Shown: in pieces, positions 7,756-14,727 of the stretch
Layout: every line of letters starts with the position of its first letter
Numbering within the stretch: position 1 is the stretch's first letter
Source of the DNA: Treponema sp.
GTDB taxonomy: Bacteria > Spirochaetota > Spirochaetia > Treponematales > Breznakiellaceae
Assembly (NCBI GenBank): GCA_009780595.1
Contig: WQZT01000001.1
Coordinates: forward strand, 1 to 22,835
Direction of reading: 5' to 3'
Length of the DNA: 22,835 nt
Position numbers and translations under genes: made by a program
The notes under the pieces: generated by a model
Database searches by the model: none
The model's input: the letters and a program-made list of their open reading frames with translations, nothing else
Told to the model about the DNA's origin: nothing

Positions 7756-7782
7756 ATACGCACAAATTAATGATGTTTGTCA

Positions 7783-7788
7783 TATAAT
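7783..7788 (+). promoter_or_regulatory. Possible -10 element of the lipoprotein gene
   Basis: A perfect TATAAT lies 51 nt before the ATG at 7839, in the gap after the terminator. No good -35 sequence is found at 16-18 nt spacing, so an activator may be needed or the match may be chance. Confidence 0.3.
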
Positions 7789-7838
7789 TCCGAGCAGCTT
7801 GTATCTCCATGCAGTACTAGGGGCAAGGAGATTATAGA

Positions 7839-8882
7839 ATGAAAAAAATCACAACAATTAAAAAGAGTCTCAGCGTTGTATGCCGGTTTATCATACCGGC
7901 GCTCATTGTCGTTTCTGCCTTGTCCTGTTCAAGCGAAGGGGACATCCGGCAGATTTTTACCAACAGATCAGAGCCGCCAGTTTTTTTGGATAGCCGTGCG
8001 GTTTCGCCTACAGAAGTTGTTTTTAACTTTTCTAAACCAGTGCAGGTAACATCCGTTACGTTTAACCCGGAGCTGGAAGTCAACGAAATTCACAATGGCG
8101 CGGAGGTAAGAATTGTTCTTGCGCAGCCGCTTGAACCCGGTAAAAAATTTACGGCGGACATACTTGTCGAGGATGCCAACAAGAACACTCTCACCGCGGT
8201 TGAAACGTTCAGAGGCAGAAACGACCGTATGCCGAAACTTGTTTTTAACGAGCTGCGGACTGAACTTTCCAAACAGAAGGTTGAATTCGTAGAGTTTTTC
8301 TCTTTGAATGCGGGAAACATTGGGGCAATGAAGCTTTTTGTTTCGACCAATTCTCTCACAGAGCCGCTCTACGAATTTCCCCCTGCGGAAATACAGACCG
8401 GAGAATACATCGTACTTCATATGCGAACACTTTCCGATGAGAGTGTCGATGAAACAGGCAATGATCTCGATTTGTCAGGCGGTGTCGAGGCACTGAGTAC
8501 AGCCAGAGATTTCTGGATAGCCGGAAACACAAAGCGGCTCCATAAAACCTGCGCCATCTGGATTACGGATCAGGATGACAAGATTATCGATGCGGTGGTT
8601 CTTGTTGAAAAAGCGGCAGATTGGGGCAAAAACAACACCGCAGCAGCGGCAGAGTTCCTTGCTCTCAGCGGGGCGTGGCTTTCGCCGGACGGTGATGATG
8701 CGGAGGGCACATGGATTCCCGGTTACGCCGATGCTGTCTCTACGAGCGGAACCACTAACACCCGAACTATCAACCGGGATGAGAGTATTTCACCGCAAGC
8801 TTGTGCGGGCAACTGGTACATTTCCGCTACAAGCAGCGACACACCGGGGAGAGAGAACAGCACAAAAAGGTACACACCGTAA
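7839..8882 (+). CDS. Lipoprotein with Ig-like and lamin-tail-like regions
   Basis: This 347-residue protein begins with a basic, hydrophobic signal segment ending in VSALSC, with C30 as the likely lipidated cysteine; the relaxed lipobox (Ala at -3) is typical of spirochaetes. Residues about 43-125 look like a bacterial Ig-like beta-sandwich (PVFLDSRAVSPTEVVFNFSKPV, then LAQPLEPGKKFTADILVEDANKN). From about 130 (KLVFNELRTELSKQKVEFVEFF, then IQTGEYIVLHMR) it resembles lamin-tail domains, which are common in secreted bacterial proteins. The C-terminus is rich in Ser/Thr/Asn. AAGGAG lies 7 nt before the ATG at 7839. It probably sits in a membrane facing the periplasm or surface. It is monocistronic, between a terminator and a convergent thioredoxin gene. 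The precise role is unknown. Confidence 0.75.
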   Translation: MKKITTIKKSLSVVCRFIIPALIVVSALSCSSEGDIRQIFTNRSEPPVFLDSRAVSPTEVVFNFSKPVQVTSVTFNPELEVNEIHNGAEVRIVLAQPLEPGKKFTADILVEDANKNTLTAVETFRGRNDRMPKLVFNELRTELSKQKVEFVEFFSLNAGNIGAMKLFVSTNSLTEPLYEFPPAEIQTGEYIVLHMRTLSDESVDETGNDLDLSGGVEALSTARDFWIAGNTKRLHKTCAIWITDQDDKIIDAVVLVEKAADWGKNNTAAAAEFLALSGAWLSPDGDDAEGTWIPGYADAVSTSGTTNTRTINRDESISPQACAGNWYISATSSDTPGRENSTKRYTP

Positions 8883-8906
8883 ACGAGTGCTGTATACGCT
8901 GTAAGC

Positions 8907-8953
8907 AAGCCGGGCGGGTTATGTGCGAGGATCGCAGCTGCGCCACCCGGCTT
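8907..8953. terminator. Probable bidirectional terminator between convergent genes
   Basis: AAGCCGGGCGG (8907-8917) pairs with CCACCCGGCTT (8943-8953). The single mismatch is A-C on the plus strand and a G-U wobble on the minus strand, so the hairpin is slightly better for the thioredoxin transcript. Only weak T-rich sequence follows on either side. The position between the lipoprotein stop (8882) and the thioredoxin stop (8967) supports a terminator role. Confidence 0.55.
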
Positions 8954-8966
8954 CTTGTGCGTTTGC

Positions 8967-9290
8967 CTACAGCAGGTCTTTGAAAAGCGAGTAAATGTTT
9001 TGCTTGGGGATCGCGCCGACAGACTGATTTACAATTTTGCCGCCGTGGTACACTACCAATGTAGGAATGGTTGAAACGGCATGACGGCCTGCAAGATCGA
9101 TCTCTTCATCCACGTTTATTTTTCCAACTTTGAGGCTGTCGGAATATTCCTCTGAAAGCTGATCGACCAAGCCGCCGACAATTTTGCAAGGACCGCACCA
9201 CGATGCCCAAAACTGAAGTAGCACCGGCACTGGAGACTGGAGTACCTCGGTATCAAAATTGGCTTCGGTTACAACAACAAACTTACTCAT
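8967..9290 (-). CDS. trx: Thioredoxin
   Basis: This 107-residue protein is a classical cytoplasmic thioredoxin, a disulfide reductase fed by thioredoxin reductase. The active site WCGPC (31-35, with C32 and C35) and the cis-proline in TIPT (P76) are present, and the length is standard. The proline that kinks the active-site helix in many thioredoxins is replaced by glycine (CKIVGG). ATG 9290 is chosen: GGGAGG lies about 10 nt upstream, and the protein then starts like other thioredoxins (MSKFVVVTEANF). An in-frame GTG at 9308 overlaps that ribosome binding site. The gene is monocistronic, transcribed from the promoter at 9328-9356, and convergent with the lipoprotein gene. No thioredoxin reductase gene lies nearby. 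Confidence 0.95.
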   Translation of the reverse strand: MSKFVVVTEANFDTEVLQSPVPVLLQFWASWCGPCKIVGGLVDQLSEEYSDSLKVGKINVDEEIDLAGRHAVSTIPTLVVYHGGKIVNQSVGAIPKQNIYSLFKDLL

Positions 9291-9327
9291 ATATCTATAT
9301 CCTCCCACTATTCTTTATTCTACTGTA

Positions 9328-9356
9328 AATATAACCATATTTAACCTTCAAGGCAA
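9328..9356 (-). promoter_or_regulatory. Sigma-70-like promoter of thioredoxin
   Basis: On the minus strand TTGCCT (9356-9351) and TATATT (9333-9328) are separated by 17 nt, about 40 nt before the ATG at 9290. Confidence 0.5.
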
Positions 9357-9475
9357 TAGACAGATAATATATAACAGTCTGTGGAAATCATTTTTCAAAA
9401 GCAAAATTTCCGCGCACTAACAAAAGCGCGAAGAGTCGTGTAAAGAAAAGGGGGTATCTCCTATGATTATTGTCA

Positions 9476-9497
9476 AGGGGAAAATAACTTTTCCCCT
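9476..9497. repeat. Perfect short palindrome downstream of the IS remnant
   Basis: A 9-bp stem, AGGGGAAAA with TTTTCCCCT, surrounds a 4-nt loop, 18 nt beyond the transposase stop codon. It has no T-run on either strand. It may be part of the former insertion-sequence end or of a structured RNA next to it. The rest of 9357-9475 is A+T-rich with a weak 5-bp hairpin (9411-9430) and no gene that I can support. Confidence 0.45.
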
Positions 9498-9515
9498 ATA
9501 ATCGCTCCTCCTCCT

Positions 9516-10088
9516 TTATGCGCTGTCAACTAAATTGGACAAGACCGCTTTTCTATCCTGTGGACCTTTCCAAGGCCGCGGTTCATACGCCGTTTTACTC
9601 AACAACACCGAATACATATGTTTAGTTAGTTTGCGGGCTATCGACACAACGGTCTTTTTCTTGCTCGCGCCTTGGCATAACGTGTAATGCATATACCGCG
9701 CGCGAAGAGCCCCGCCCTCTTTGTTGCGTGCCTGTACCAAAAGCCCACGCAGGTAGCCATTCCCACGCTTGGTGATATGGCCGTTGTGCTGAATAGTCCC
9801 GGAATAATCCAGGCGGAGGACGAACCAGATGTAATTGCTGACCTGCGCCCCCTTGCTGAACCGACTGCTGTCCCCGACAGGCGCCGTGAAAGCGTGCGCC
9901 ACTACCGTCCCTACCTCGGGTATCGTCTGCAATATTTTCATATCCTCATCCTCTTTCACTTTCCGTTGCATCCCCGCTTTCAACTCCTTGATTCGCTGCT
10001 TGTGCAACTCCAAATACCTCAATATCCATTGCGCTTCTTCCAGAGGAATAGGAAACCCTTCAATAAAAGAACCACCCAGAGGCTTGCT
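9516..10088 (-). pseudogene. 5'-truncated IS110-family transposase remnant
   Basis: The open stretch encodes about 190 residues matching the C-terminal half (Transposase_20 part) of IS110/IS116/IS902 transposases: LQTIPEVGTVVAHAFTAPVG, SRFSKGAQVSNYIW, then LDYSGTIQHNGHITKRGNG and YLRGLLVQAR. The serine in DYSG is at the position of the family's catalytic serine. The N-terminal RuvC-like half with its acidic residues is missing; the frame meets a TAG at 10091-10089 with no sensible start codon, only internal TTG codons such as 10022. IS110 enzymes are DEDD recombinases guided by a bridge RNA, so this copy should be dead. The truncation ends about 10 nt before the tRNA-Met promoter, which suggests a deletion during or after insertion. 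Confidence 0.85.
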
Positions 10089-10099
10089 CTACAGCCTGC

Positions 10100-10128
10100 T
10101 TGACACAAATTTCACGATGTGCTACGGT
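10100..10128 (+). promoter_or_regulatory. Promoter of tRNA-Met
   Basis: A consensus TTGACA at 10100-10105 is followed after 17 nt by TACGGT (10123-10128) with an extended TG at 10120-10121. Transcription would start near 10135, about 30 nt before the tRNA. The -10 is weak but the arrangement is convincing. Confidence 0.5.
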
Positions 10129-10166
10129 ATATTCATCACCGTTCAGGCTTACGTCTGCGGCGATAT

Positions 10167-10239
10167 GGCGGCATAGCTCAGTTGGCAGAGCAAACGGCTC
10201 ATATCCGTTCGGTCATAGGTTCAAATCCCATTGCCGCTA
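10167..10239 (+). tRNA. tRNA-Met (CAT anticodon, elongator type)
   Basis: The 73 nt fold as a full cloverleaf: acceptor GGCGGCA/TGCCGCT, D-stem GCTC/GAGC, anticodon stem AACGG/CCGTT with loop CTCATAT (anticodon CAT), T-arm ATAGG-TTCAAAT-CCCAT, and A73. CCA is not encoded. The first acceptor pair is G-U. The A-C mismatch in the T-stem is also found in the E. coli elongator tRNA-Met, which favours elongator Met over the isoleucine tRNA with modified CAT. An initiator would have an unpaired 1-72 and three G-C pairs at the base of the anticodon stem, which are absent. Confidence 0.93.
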
Positions 10240-10263
10240 GAAATACTACACGTAACATTTTCT

Positions 10264-13200
10264 CTATACTGGCAGTTGGTACAACGGCACGCCGAGCCGT
10301 GCGGCGGCTTTCTCCGCTTCGGCGATGCCCGCGATAATCACCGGGCACGTGCGGCTGGTTTCAGGCGGCTGGTTTATTTCACCCGCAAGGCGTTGTAACA
10401 CTGCGCCTATCTGCTCTTCGCTCACGGCAACAAGGTCTTTCAGCCGCCGTAAACGGTGGTTGTCCTCTATGCCGTACAGAAAACGGAAGAAATCGCCGAG
10501 ACTTTTTTCGGCGGGGGAGCGGGGGCGGGTTTCCCGCGCGTAAGCTCCGATGACGGCTTTCGTCAAAGTTTCTTCGTCAAACGCCCGCGTACCTTCTCGC
10601 GTTGCGGCTTCCATCGACAGTAATATGGAAGAAAACGCATCGAGAGACCTCAGCGGGTTTGGGTCGCGGTAGGTGGCAAAAGAAAACGGCCCTTCGAGGC
10701 TGTCCGGCTGGGCAAACGCCCCGTACGCGCCGCCCTTCATTCGGATGTTCTCCCAGAGCGCCCCGGTGGAAAGCTGATGCGACAGCACCAAGTCCGCTGC
10801 TTGCAGAGGCGAGGCAAACGGCGAAGCGTTCAGCGAAACGGCGGCAAAGCCGACTTGCAGAGAAGGGGAGGAGAATACTTCGCCTTTCGCGGAAAGCCCG
10901 CTTTTTGAGAAAGTGCTTGCAATCTGCGAAAGGGCGGTGAAGCTTTCGATGGTAACGGATGCCGGGTTTCTCAGGCGCGGCGGACCGAATGTGCCGAAGC
11001 GTTTTCCGGTTTCCCGTTGCGCCTGCTCTAACGTGCCGCCAGCCAGATTTACCAGCAGCCCCGCGCTAGAGAGCCGGGACTGAATCGCCTTGAGTTTGGC
11101 ACTGATTTCCGCAGTGTCCATCTCGGCAAGTGTGTGGACAAAAAGGACTTGATCCAGACCGCTCCACAGTTCTTCCACACAGCGGGCGCGGGAAAAAAGC
11201 CGCCCCGAACGGCCAGAGGCAAAACTATGCCCGGCGGGGGCAACGCTTGAGTCGAGGTCGTTTTTCATCTCCAGCACCAAGTCGCGTATCCGCCGCAGAT
11301 CCGAAAAATCCGCGCTGGTTATAAGCCCAAGCGCCAAGTCCAGCGACTCTGTGATTTTTTCGTCGAGCGCCTTGATGCGGAAAACAAGCCAGTCCCGCCC
11401 TGTAATGTCAAACGTGCCTGATGGAAGGGCGGCAGTCCGCGCCGTGCCAGGAACAGGCGAGCCAGTGTGCAGCATGGTGCTAAAGCCCCCGGTTGTCCGC
11501 GCCATAAGACTCGAAACCTCGCCGTAATCCATACCGGGCAAGCCTACGGAAATCACCGCCTTCGAGAAAAAGGGAATCCACAGGTAGTCATCCGGCGGCA
11601 GCACATCGGCGGGGAAAGCAAGGTTCGCGTAGATTATCCCGTTGGTGAACATTGGGTTCAGCAGTGCGGGAACGCCGCAAAGGTCAGCGTAGTCCCGTTT
11701 GACGGGTTCAATCTCCGCCTTCAAGTCGCCGCGCGAAAGGTGCGGAATGGCGGCAAGTGCTTCAGCGCTATCGTTCTTGTCCTGATGCGCGGTAAGCTCC
11801 TCGTTCTTTTTTTGAATCGCCGCCTTTTCGGTCGCGCCTAACCCGGCATCAATCTTTTCAAGCCGCCGCGCAAGGGCAGCTTCCTTTTCTTCCTGAAACC
11901 CTTCAACAGGTTCTAGCGTGATGAACGCGCGGTGAGGATTATCCAAAAGATAGCGGCGGATCATCGTTTCAAAGTAGCGGCTGTCGTGCGCGATACGGCG
12001 TTTCAGTTCGTCAAAGGCGGGCGCGAACAGAAGGCTGTCCCAGGGATTTCCCCCGTGCAGCCACGCCATCAAAGAGCGGCGCATCCAGACAAGGGAAAAC
12101 GGCCCGCCTGAGCGCCGGATTTCCCGGTGGGAAAATTCCATCCCCAAAAGCGCCGCCTCTATTTCCTGTTTGGGAATTCCCTCCTGCTCAAGCTGCGCTA
12201 GCGTCTCCATAATAAGCGACTGAACTTTCTGCGCCGCCTGTTCGAGAGTTTGCCCCGCTTCCAGTTTCAGCCCGCGAAGTCCGGTGCAAAGCGATGTTTC
12301 GCGCAGTTCGCCTTCAAGCCCCGATACGGGAGAAATATCCTCCGCCAAGCCGGATTCCGTGAGTGCGCGGGCAAGCGGCGAGCCATCATGCCCGAGAAGG
12401 ATTTCCGTCAGTGCCGCCAAACTCAGCGATTCGTTCATATCAAGCGAATCCCCGCAGAGCCACGAAAGCAGCACGGTTGGTTTTGCCTCGGCTCCGGCGG
12501 GGCAGGGAATCTTGAAAGATGCAGGTTTTTCCCAGCGCCCAGCGCGGGGAATTGGCGCAGTTTTTTCCCCCGATGCAAGGGCAGAAAAAAAGTTTTTGTC
12601 GAGGAAGTCAAGCTGCTTTTCGGTTGGAATATTTCCCGCAAGAAAAATGCGGCAATTCGCCGGAGAGTAACACGCGCGGTGAAAATCCTTCAGCCCTTCC
12701 CAGTTGAGATCGGGAATGCACTCAGGATCGCCGCCTGATTCAAAATCGTACGGCGTTCCGGGCATCACCGCTTTTACCGACCACAGCCCGGCGTAGGCAT
12801 CCAGCGCGGAGTACGCGCCTTTCATCTCGTTGTAGACAACTCCGGTGATTTCAAGATCGCCCGCACTATTGACCGCGTCAGCGTTGTTCTCAGTGTTAGC
12901 AAAAGACAAACGATGACCTTCTTGCAAAAATGTCCACTCGGAAAGCAAGGGTCTGAAAACTGCATCGCCGTACACGGACATAAGGTTAAAATAATCATGC
13001 TCGTTTACGGAGCTTGCAGGATAAACAGTTTTATCCGGAAATGTCCACGCATTCAAAAACGTTGCCAAGCTCCCCTGTGCCAAAACCAGAAAGGCATCTT
13101 TGAGGGGATAATTTTTCGAGCCGCACAAAACCGAGTGTTCCAGAATATGCGCCGCGCCGGTTGAATCCCGCGATGGGGTTGCAAAGGCAAACGAAAAAAG

Positions 13201-13356
13201 ATTTTCGCTGTCGTCATTGTAAACATGAAAAACCTCAGCTCCGCTTGTGCGATGCCGCGCCCAAATACCTTTGGCTTCGAGTTCGCCCAAATCTTTAACG
13301 GCGAGAATCTCAAAACCGTTTTCGAGAACAGCGCCCTGTTTAAGTTCCGTTGTCAT
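10264..13356 (-). CDS. M16C metalloprotease, PreP/Cym1-like
   Basis: This 1030-residue protein is a full-length member of peptidase family M16C, related to mitochondrial and chloroplast presequence protease and to bacterial insulinase-like enzymes, which cut short unfolded peptides inside a closed chamber. The inverted zinc motif HILEH (H70, E73, H74) is intact, and the third ligand is E177 in GVVYNEMKG. The sequence continues through the four-domain layout without a break (YPASSVNEHDYFNLMSVYGD near 112-131; late VSLNASPFASPLQAADLVLSHQ and NIRMKGGAYGAF). There is no signal peptide, so it is probably cytoplasmic. Its ATG overlaps the TGA of the fliG-like gene (ATGA), with AAGGA 9 nt upstream, so the two are co-translated. 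Its 3' end converges on tRNA-Met without a visible terminator. Confidence 0.93.
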   Translation of the reverse strand: MTTELKQGAVLENGFEILAVKDLGELEAKGIWARHRTSGAEVFHVYNDDSENLFSFAFATPSRDSTGAAHILEHSVLCGSKNYPLKDAFLVLAQGSLATFLNAWTFPDKTVYPASSVNEHDYFNLMSVYGDAVFRPLLSEWTFLQEGHRLSFANTENNADAVNSAGDLEITGVVYNEMKGAYSALDAYAGLWSVKAVMPGTPYDFESGGDPECIPDLNWEGLKDFHRACYSPANCRIFLAGNIPTEKQLDFLDKNFFSALASGEKTAPIPRAGRWEKPASFKIPCPAGAEAKPTVLLSWLCGDSLDMNESLSLAALTEILLGHDGSPLARALTESGLAEDISPVSGLEGELRETSLCTGLRGLKLEAGQTLEQAAQKVQSLIMETLAQLEQEGIPKQEIEAALLGMEFSHREIRRSGGPFSLVWMRRSLMAWLHGGNPWDSLLFAPAFDELKRRIAHDSRYFETMIRRYLLDNPHRAFITLEPVEGFQEEKEAALARRLEKIDAGLGATEKAAIQKKNEELTAHQDKNDSAEALAAIPHLSRGDLKAEIEPVKRDYADLCGVPALLNPMFTNGIIYANLAFPADVLPPDDYLWIPFFSKAVISVGLPGMDYGEVSSLMARTTGGFSTMLHTGSPVPGTARTAALPSGTFDITGRDWLVFRIKALDEKITESLDLALGLITSADFSDLRRIRDLVLEMKNDLDSSVAPAGHSFASGRSGRLFSRARCVEELWSGLDQVLFVHTLAEMDTAEISAKLKAIQSRLSSAGLLVNLAGGTLEQAQRETGKRFGTFGPPRLRNPASVTIESFTALSQIASTFSKSGLSAKGEVFSSPSLQVGFAAVSLNASPFASPLQAADLVLSHQLSTGALWENIRMKGGAYGAFAQPDSLEGPFSFATYRDPNPLRSLDAFSSILLSMEAATREGTRAFDEETLTKAVIGAYARETRPRSPAEKSLGDFFRFLYGIEDNHRLRRLKDLVAVSEEQIGAVLQRLAGEINQPPETSRTCPVIIAGIAEAEKAAARLGVPLYQLPV

Positions 13357-14528
13357 ATCACTACATCCTTATCTTGCAACATCAGTATGCTGCCTTCTTC
13401 GCGGCTCTGGCGAAACCATTCAAGGAATTCCCGCGCTGCCGCCTCTGCTTCAATTTTAGGGATCGCTCCCATAAAATCCGATTCTTCTTTTATGCGCGCC
13501 GCTCTCACCGAAGAAATGTTCCGCATTATTTTTTGCGTGAATTCTTCGGAGCGCCCCCGCAGCAACAGAACGATATCTTTATCGCCCATTTCTCTAAGTT
13601 TTTCCTGTATGGGGCGGTCGGCGGCTTCAACAATATCTTCCAGTGTGTACAACCGCTCTTTCATATCGCGACTGAGAGTTGGGTCCTCTTTTTCCAGCAC
13701 GTCCAAAAGCCGCCCGCCAAACTCTGTGTCGGATTGCTTTAGAATTGCCGCCAAAACTCCCTTGCCGTCAATTTCCCCGCCGCCCGAATCGATGCGCCCA
13801 AAGTGCCGCGCTTTTTCTTTCAGTGCGGCGGCAGTGCGCTCGATGACATCCGGGGCGCTTTCCTTCAGGCGGGCAATGCGCTTTACAATGTCAAACTTCC
13901 TGTCGGGGCTTATATTGGCGAGCGTTTGCGCGGCAAGTTTTGCCGGCAGCCGGGAAAATACCATCGCACAAGCAGCGGGGCTTTCGCCCTTGAAAAGCAC
14001 CGCGAGCTGTTCCCCGGAAAAGTCCGACAAAAAATTGAAGGGATTTTCCTTCGCATCGGGAACGGCGCTGACCAGCATTGCCTCGCCCTTTTCCGCGCCA
14101 AAGGCGGCGTGCAAAACTTTTCGCGCCTGTTCAAGACCGCCTGATGATGCACCTGAACCAGCAGGCAAGGAAAGGAGCGATCGGAATTCTTGCAGAACGG
14201 CGGCAGCCTCCTCGCGGCTGATCGTTTTTATCGAAACAATCTCTTTCGAGATTGCATTTACCTGTTCCGGATCAAGTTGGGAAAGAACCTTCGCAGCTTC
14301 ATCGCTGCCGATAAGCACCATAAACTGAGCGGCACGTCTGGCTTTGGATGCAGGCGGTGCTGACGGCGCTGTTCCGGTTTTGAGCAAGCCGATGTCGATG
14401 CGCTTGGCAGAACGGTTTTCGCCCTCAACGGAGCCGTCGGCTTTACCGTCGACAAGAGCGCTGGTATCACCTGAGTCTTTCTCCATCGTTTTTTTATAGG
14501 CTTCAATTCCCCTCTTAATTTTTCCCAT
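13353..14528 (-). CDS. fliG1: FliG1-like flagellar motor switch homologue
   Basis: This 391-residue protein matches FliG along its length after a hydrophilic N-terminal extension of about 65 residues. The N-terminal domain begins near RRAAQFMVLIGSDEAAKVLSQLDPEQV (65-90), the middle domain includes FLSDFSGEQLAVLFKGESPAACAMVFSRLP (166-195), and the C-terminal domain includes LYTLEDIVEAADRPIQEKLREMGDKDIVLLLRGRSEEF. The EHPQ motif that binds FliM reads ESPA (182-185), and two charged torque-helix positions appear lost (S350, P357). Spirochaetes have two FliG proteins; the divergent FliG1 is needed for flagella at one pole in Borrelia rather than being the main torque protein. This copy fits FliG1. 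No good ribosome binding site precedes ATG 14528, but the first residues (MGKIKRGIEAYKK) look natural. It is co-transcribed with the M16C protease. Confidence 0.85.
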   Translation of the reverse strand: MGKIKRGIEAYKKTMEKDSGDTSALVDGKADGSVEGENRSAKRIDIGLLKTGTAPSAPPASKARRAAQFMVLIGSDEAAKVLSQLDPEQVNAISKEIVSIKTISREEAAAVLQEFRSLLSLPAGSGASSGGLEQARKVLHAAFGAEKGEAMLVSAVPDAKENPFNFLSDFSGEQLAVLFKGESPAACAMVFSRLPAKLAAQTLANISPDRKFDIVKRIARLKESAPDVIERTAAALKEKARHFGRIDSGGGEIDGKGVLAAILKQSDTEFGGRLLDVLEKEDPTLSRDMKERLYTLEDIVEAADRPIQEKLREMGDKDIVLLLRGRSEEFTQKIMRNISSVRAARIKEESDFMGAIPKIEAEAAAREFLEWFRQSREEGSILMLQDKDVVI

Positions 14529-14621
14529 ACTGTTTTACTATATATCATTATTAAAAGAATATAAAGCTGTAAAAAAGCAAATAATCACAAACGGTTTCCT
14601 TAAAATAGTTCATATATTATG

Positions 14622-14664
14622 AAAATAAACGGTGAAAATAAATCAAGTTGTAAAATAAATGGTG
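14622..14664. repeat. Direct repeats AAAATAAAYGGTG upstream of luxR pair
   Basis: AAAATAAACGGTG (14622-14634) and AAAATAAATGGTG (14652-14664) are spaced 30 nt start to start, and a third partial copy, AAAATAAA, lies at 14635-14642. The second copy ends one base before the -10 TATAAT at 14666. The phasing is close to three helix turns. They may bind one of the two LuxR-type proteins or another regulator in this gap between divergent genes. Confidence 0.45.
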
Positions 14665-14665
14665 T

Positions 14666-14671
14666 TATAAT
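14666..14671 (+). promoter_or_regulatory. Probable -10 element of the luxR pair
   Basis: A perfect TATAAT with no recognisable -35 sequence at 16-18 nt. The expected -35 region is occupied by the direct repeats, as expected for a regulated promoter. A start near 14678 leaves a leader of about 50 nt and argues against the in-frame GTG at 14683. Confidence 0.45.
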
Positions 14672-14727
14672 GCAAAAATTTCGTGATAATTGCAACAGAA
14701 TGCATTATCTTTAAGATAGGAAAAAAG

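Noticed and set aside
9463..9501. Twelve-codon frame MIIVKGKITFPL after a G-rich sequence on the plus strand
   Set aside because: It merely spans the 9476-9497 palindrome; no promoter, no downstream gene in that direction, so a leader peptide is not supported.
10215..10231. A-C mismatch in the T-stem of tRNA-Met as a sign of a defective tRNA
   Set aside because: The same mismatch exists in the E. coli elongator tRNA-Met, so it is a normal trait of this tRNA.
14683..14727. GTG 14683 as the start of the first LuxR-type regulator
   Set aside because: It lies within a few bases of the predicted transcription start and has no ribosome binding site; TTG 14728 has AGGA at a suitable distance.
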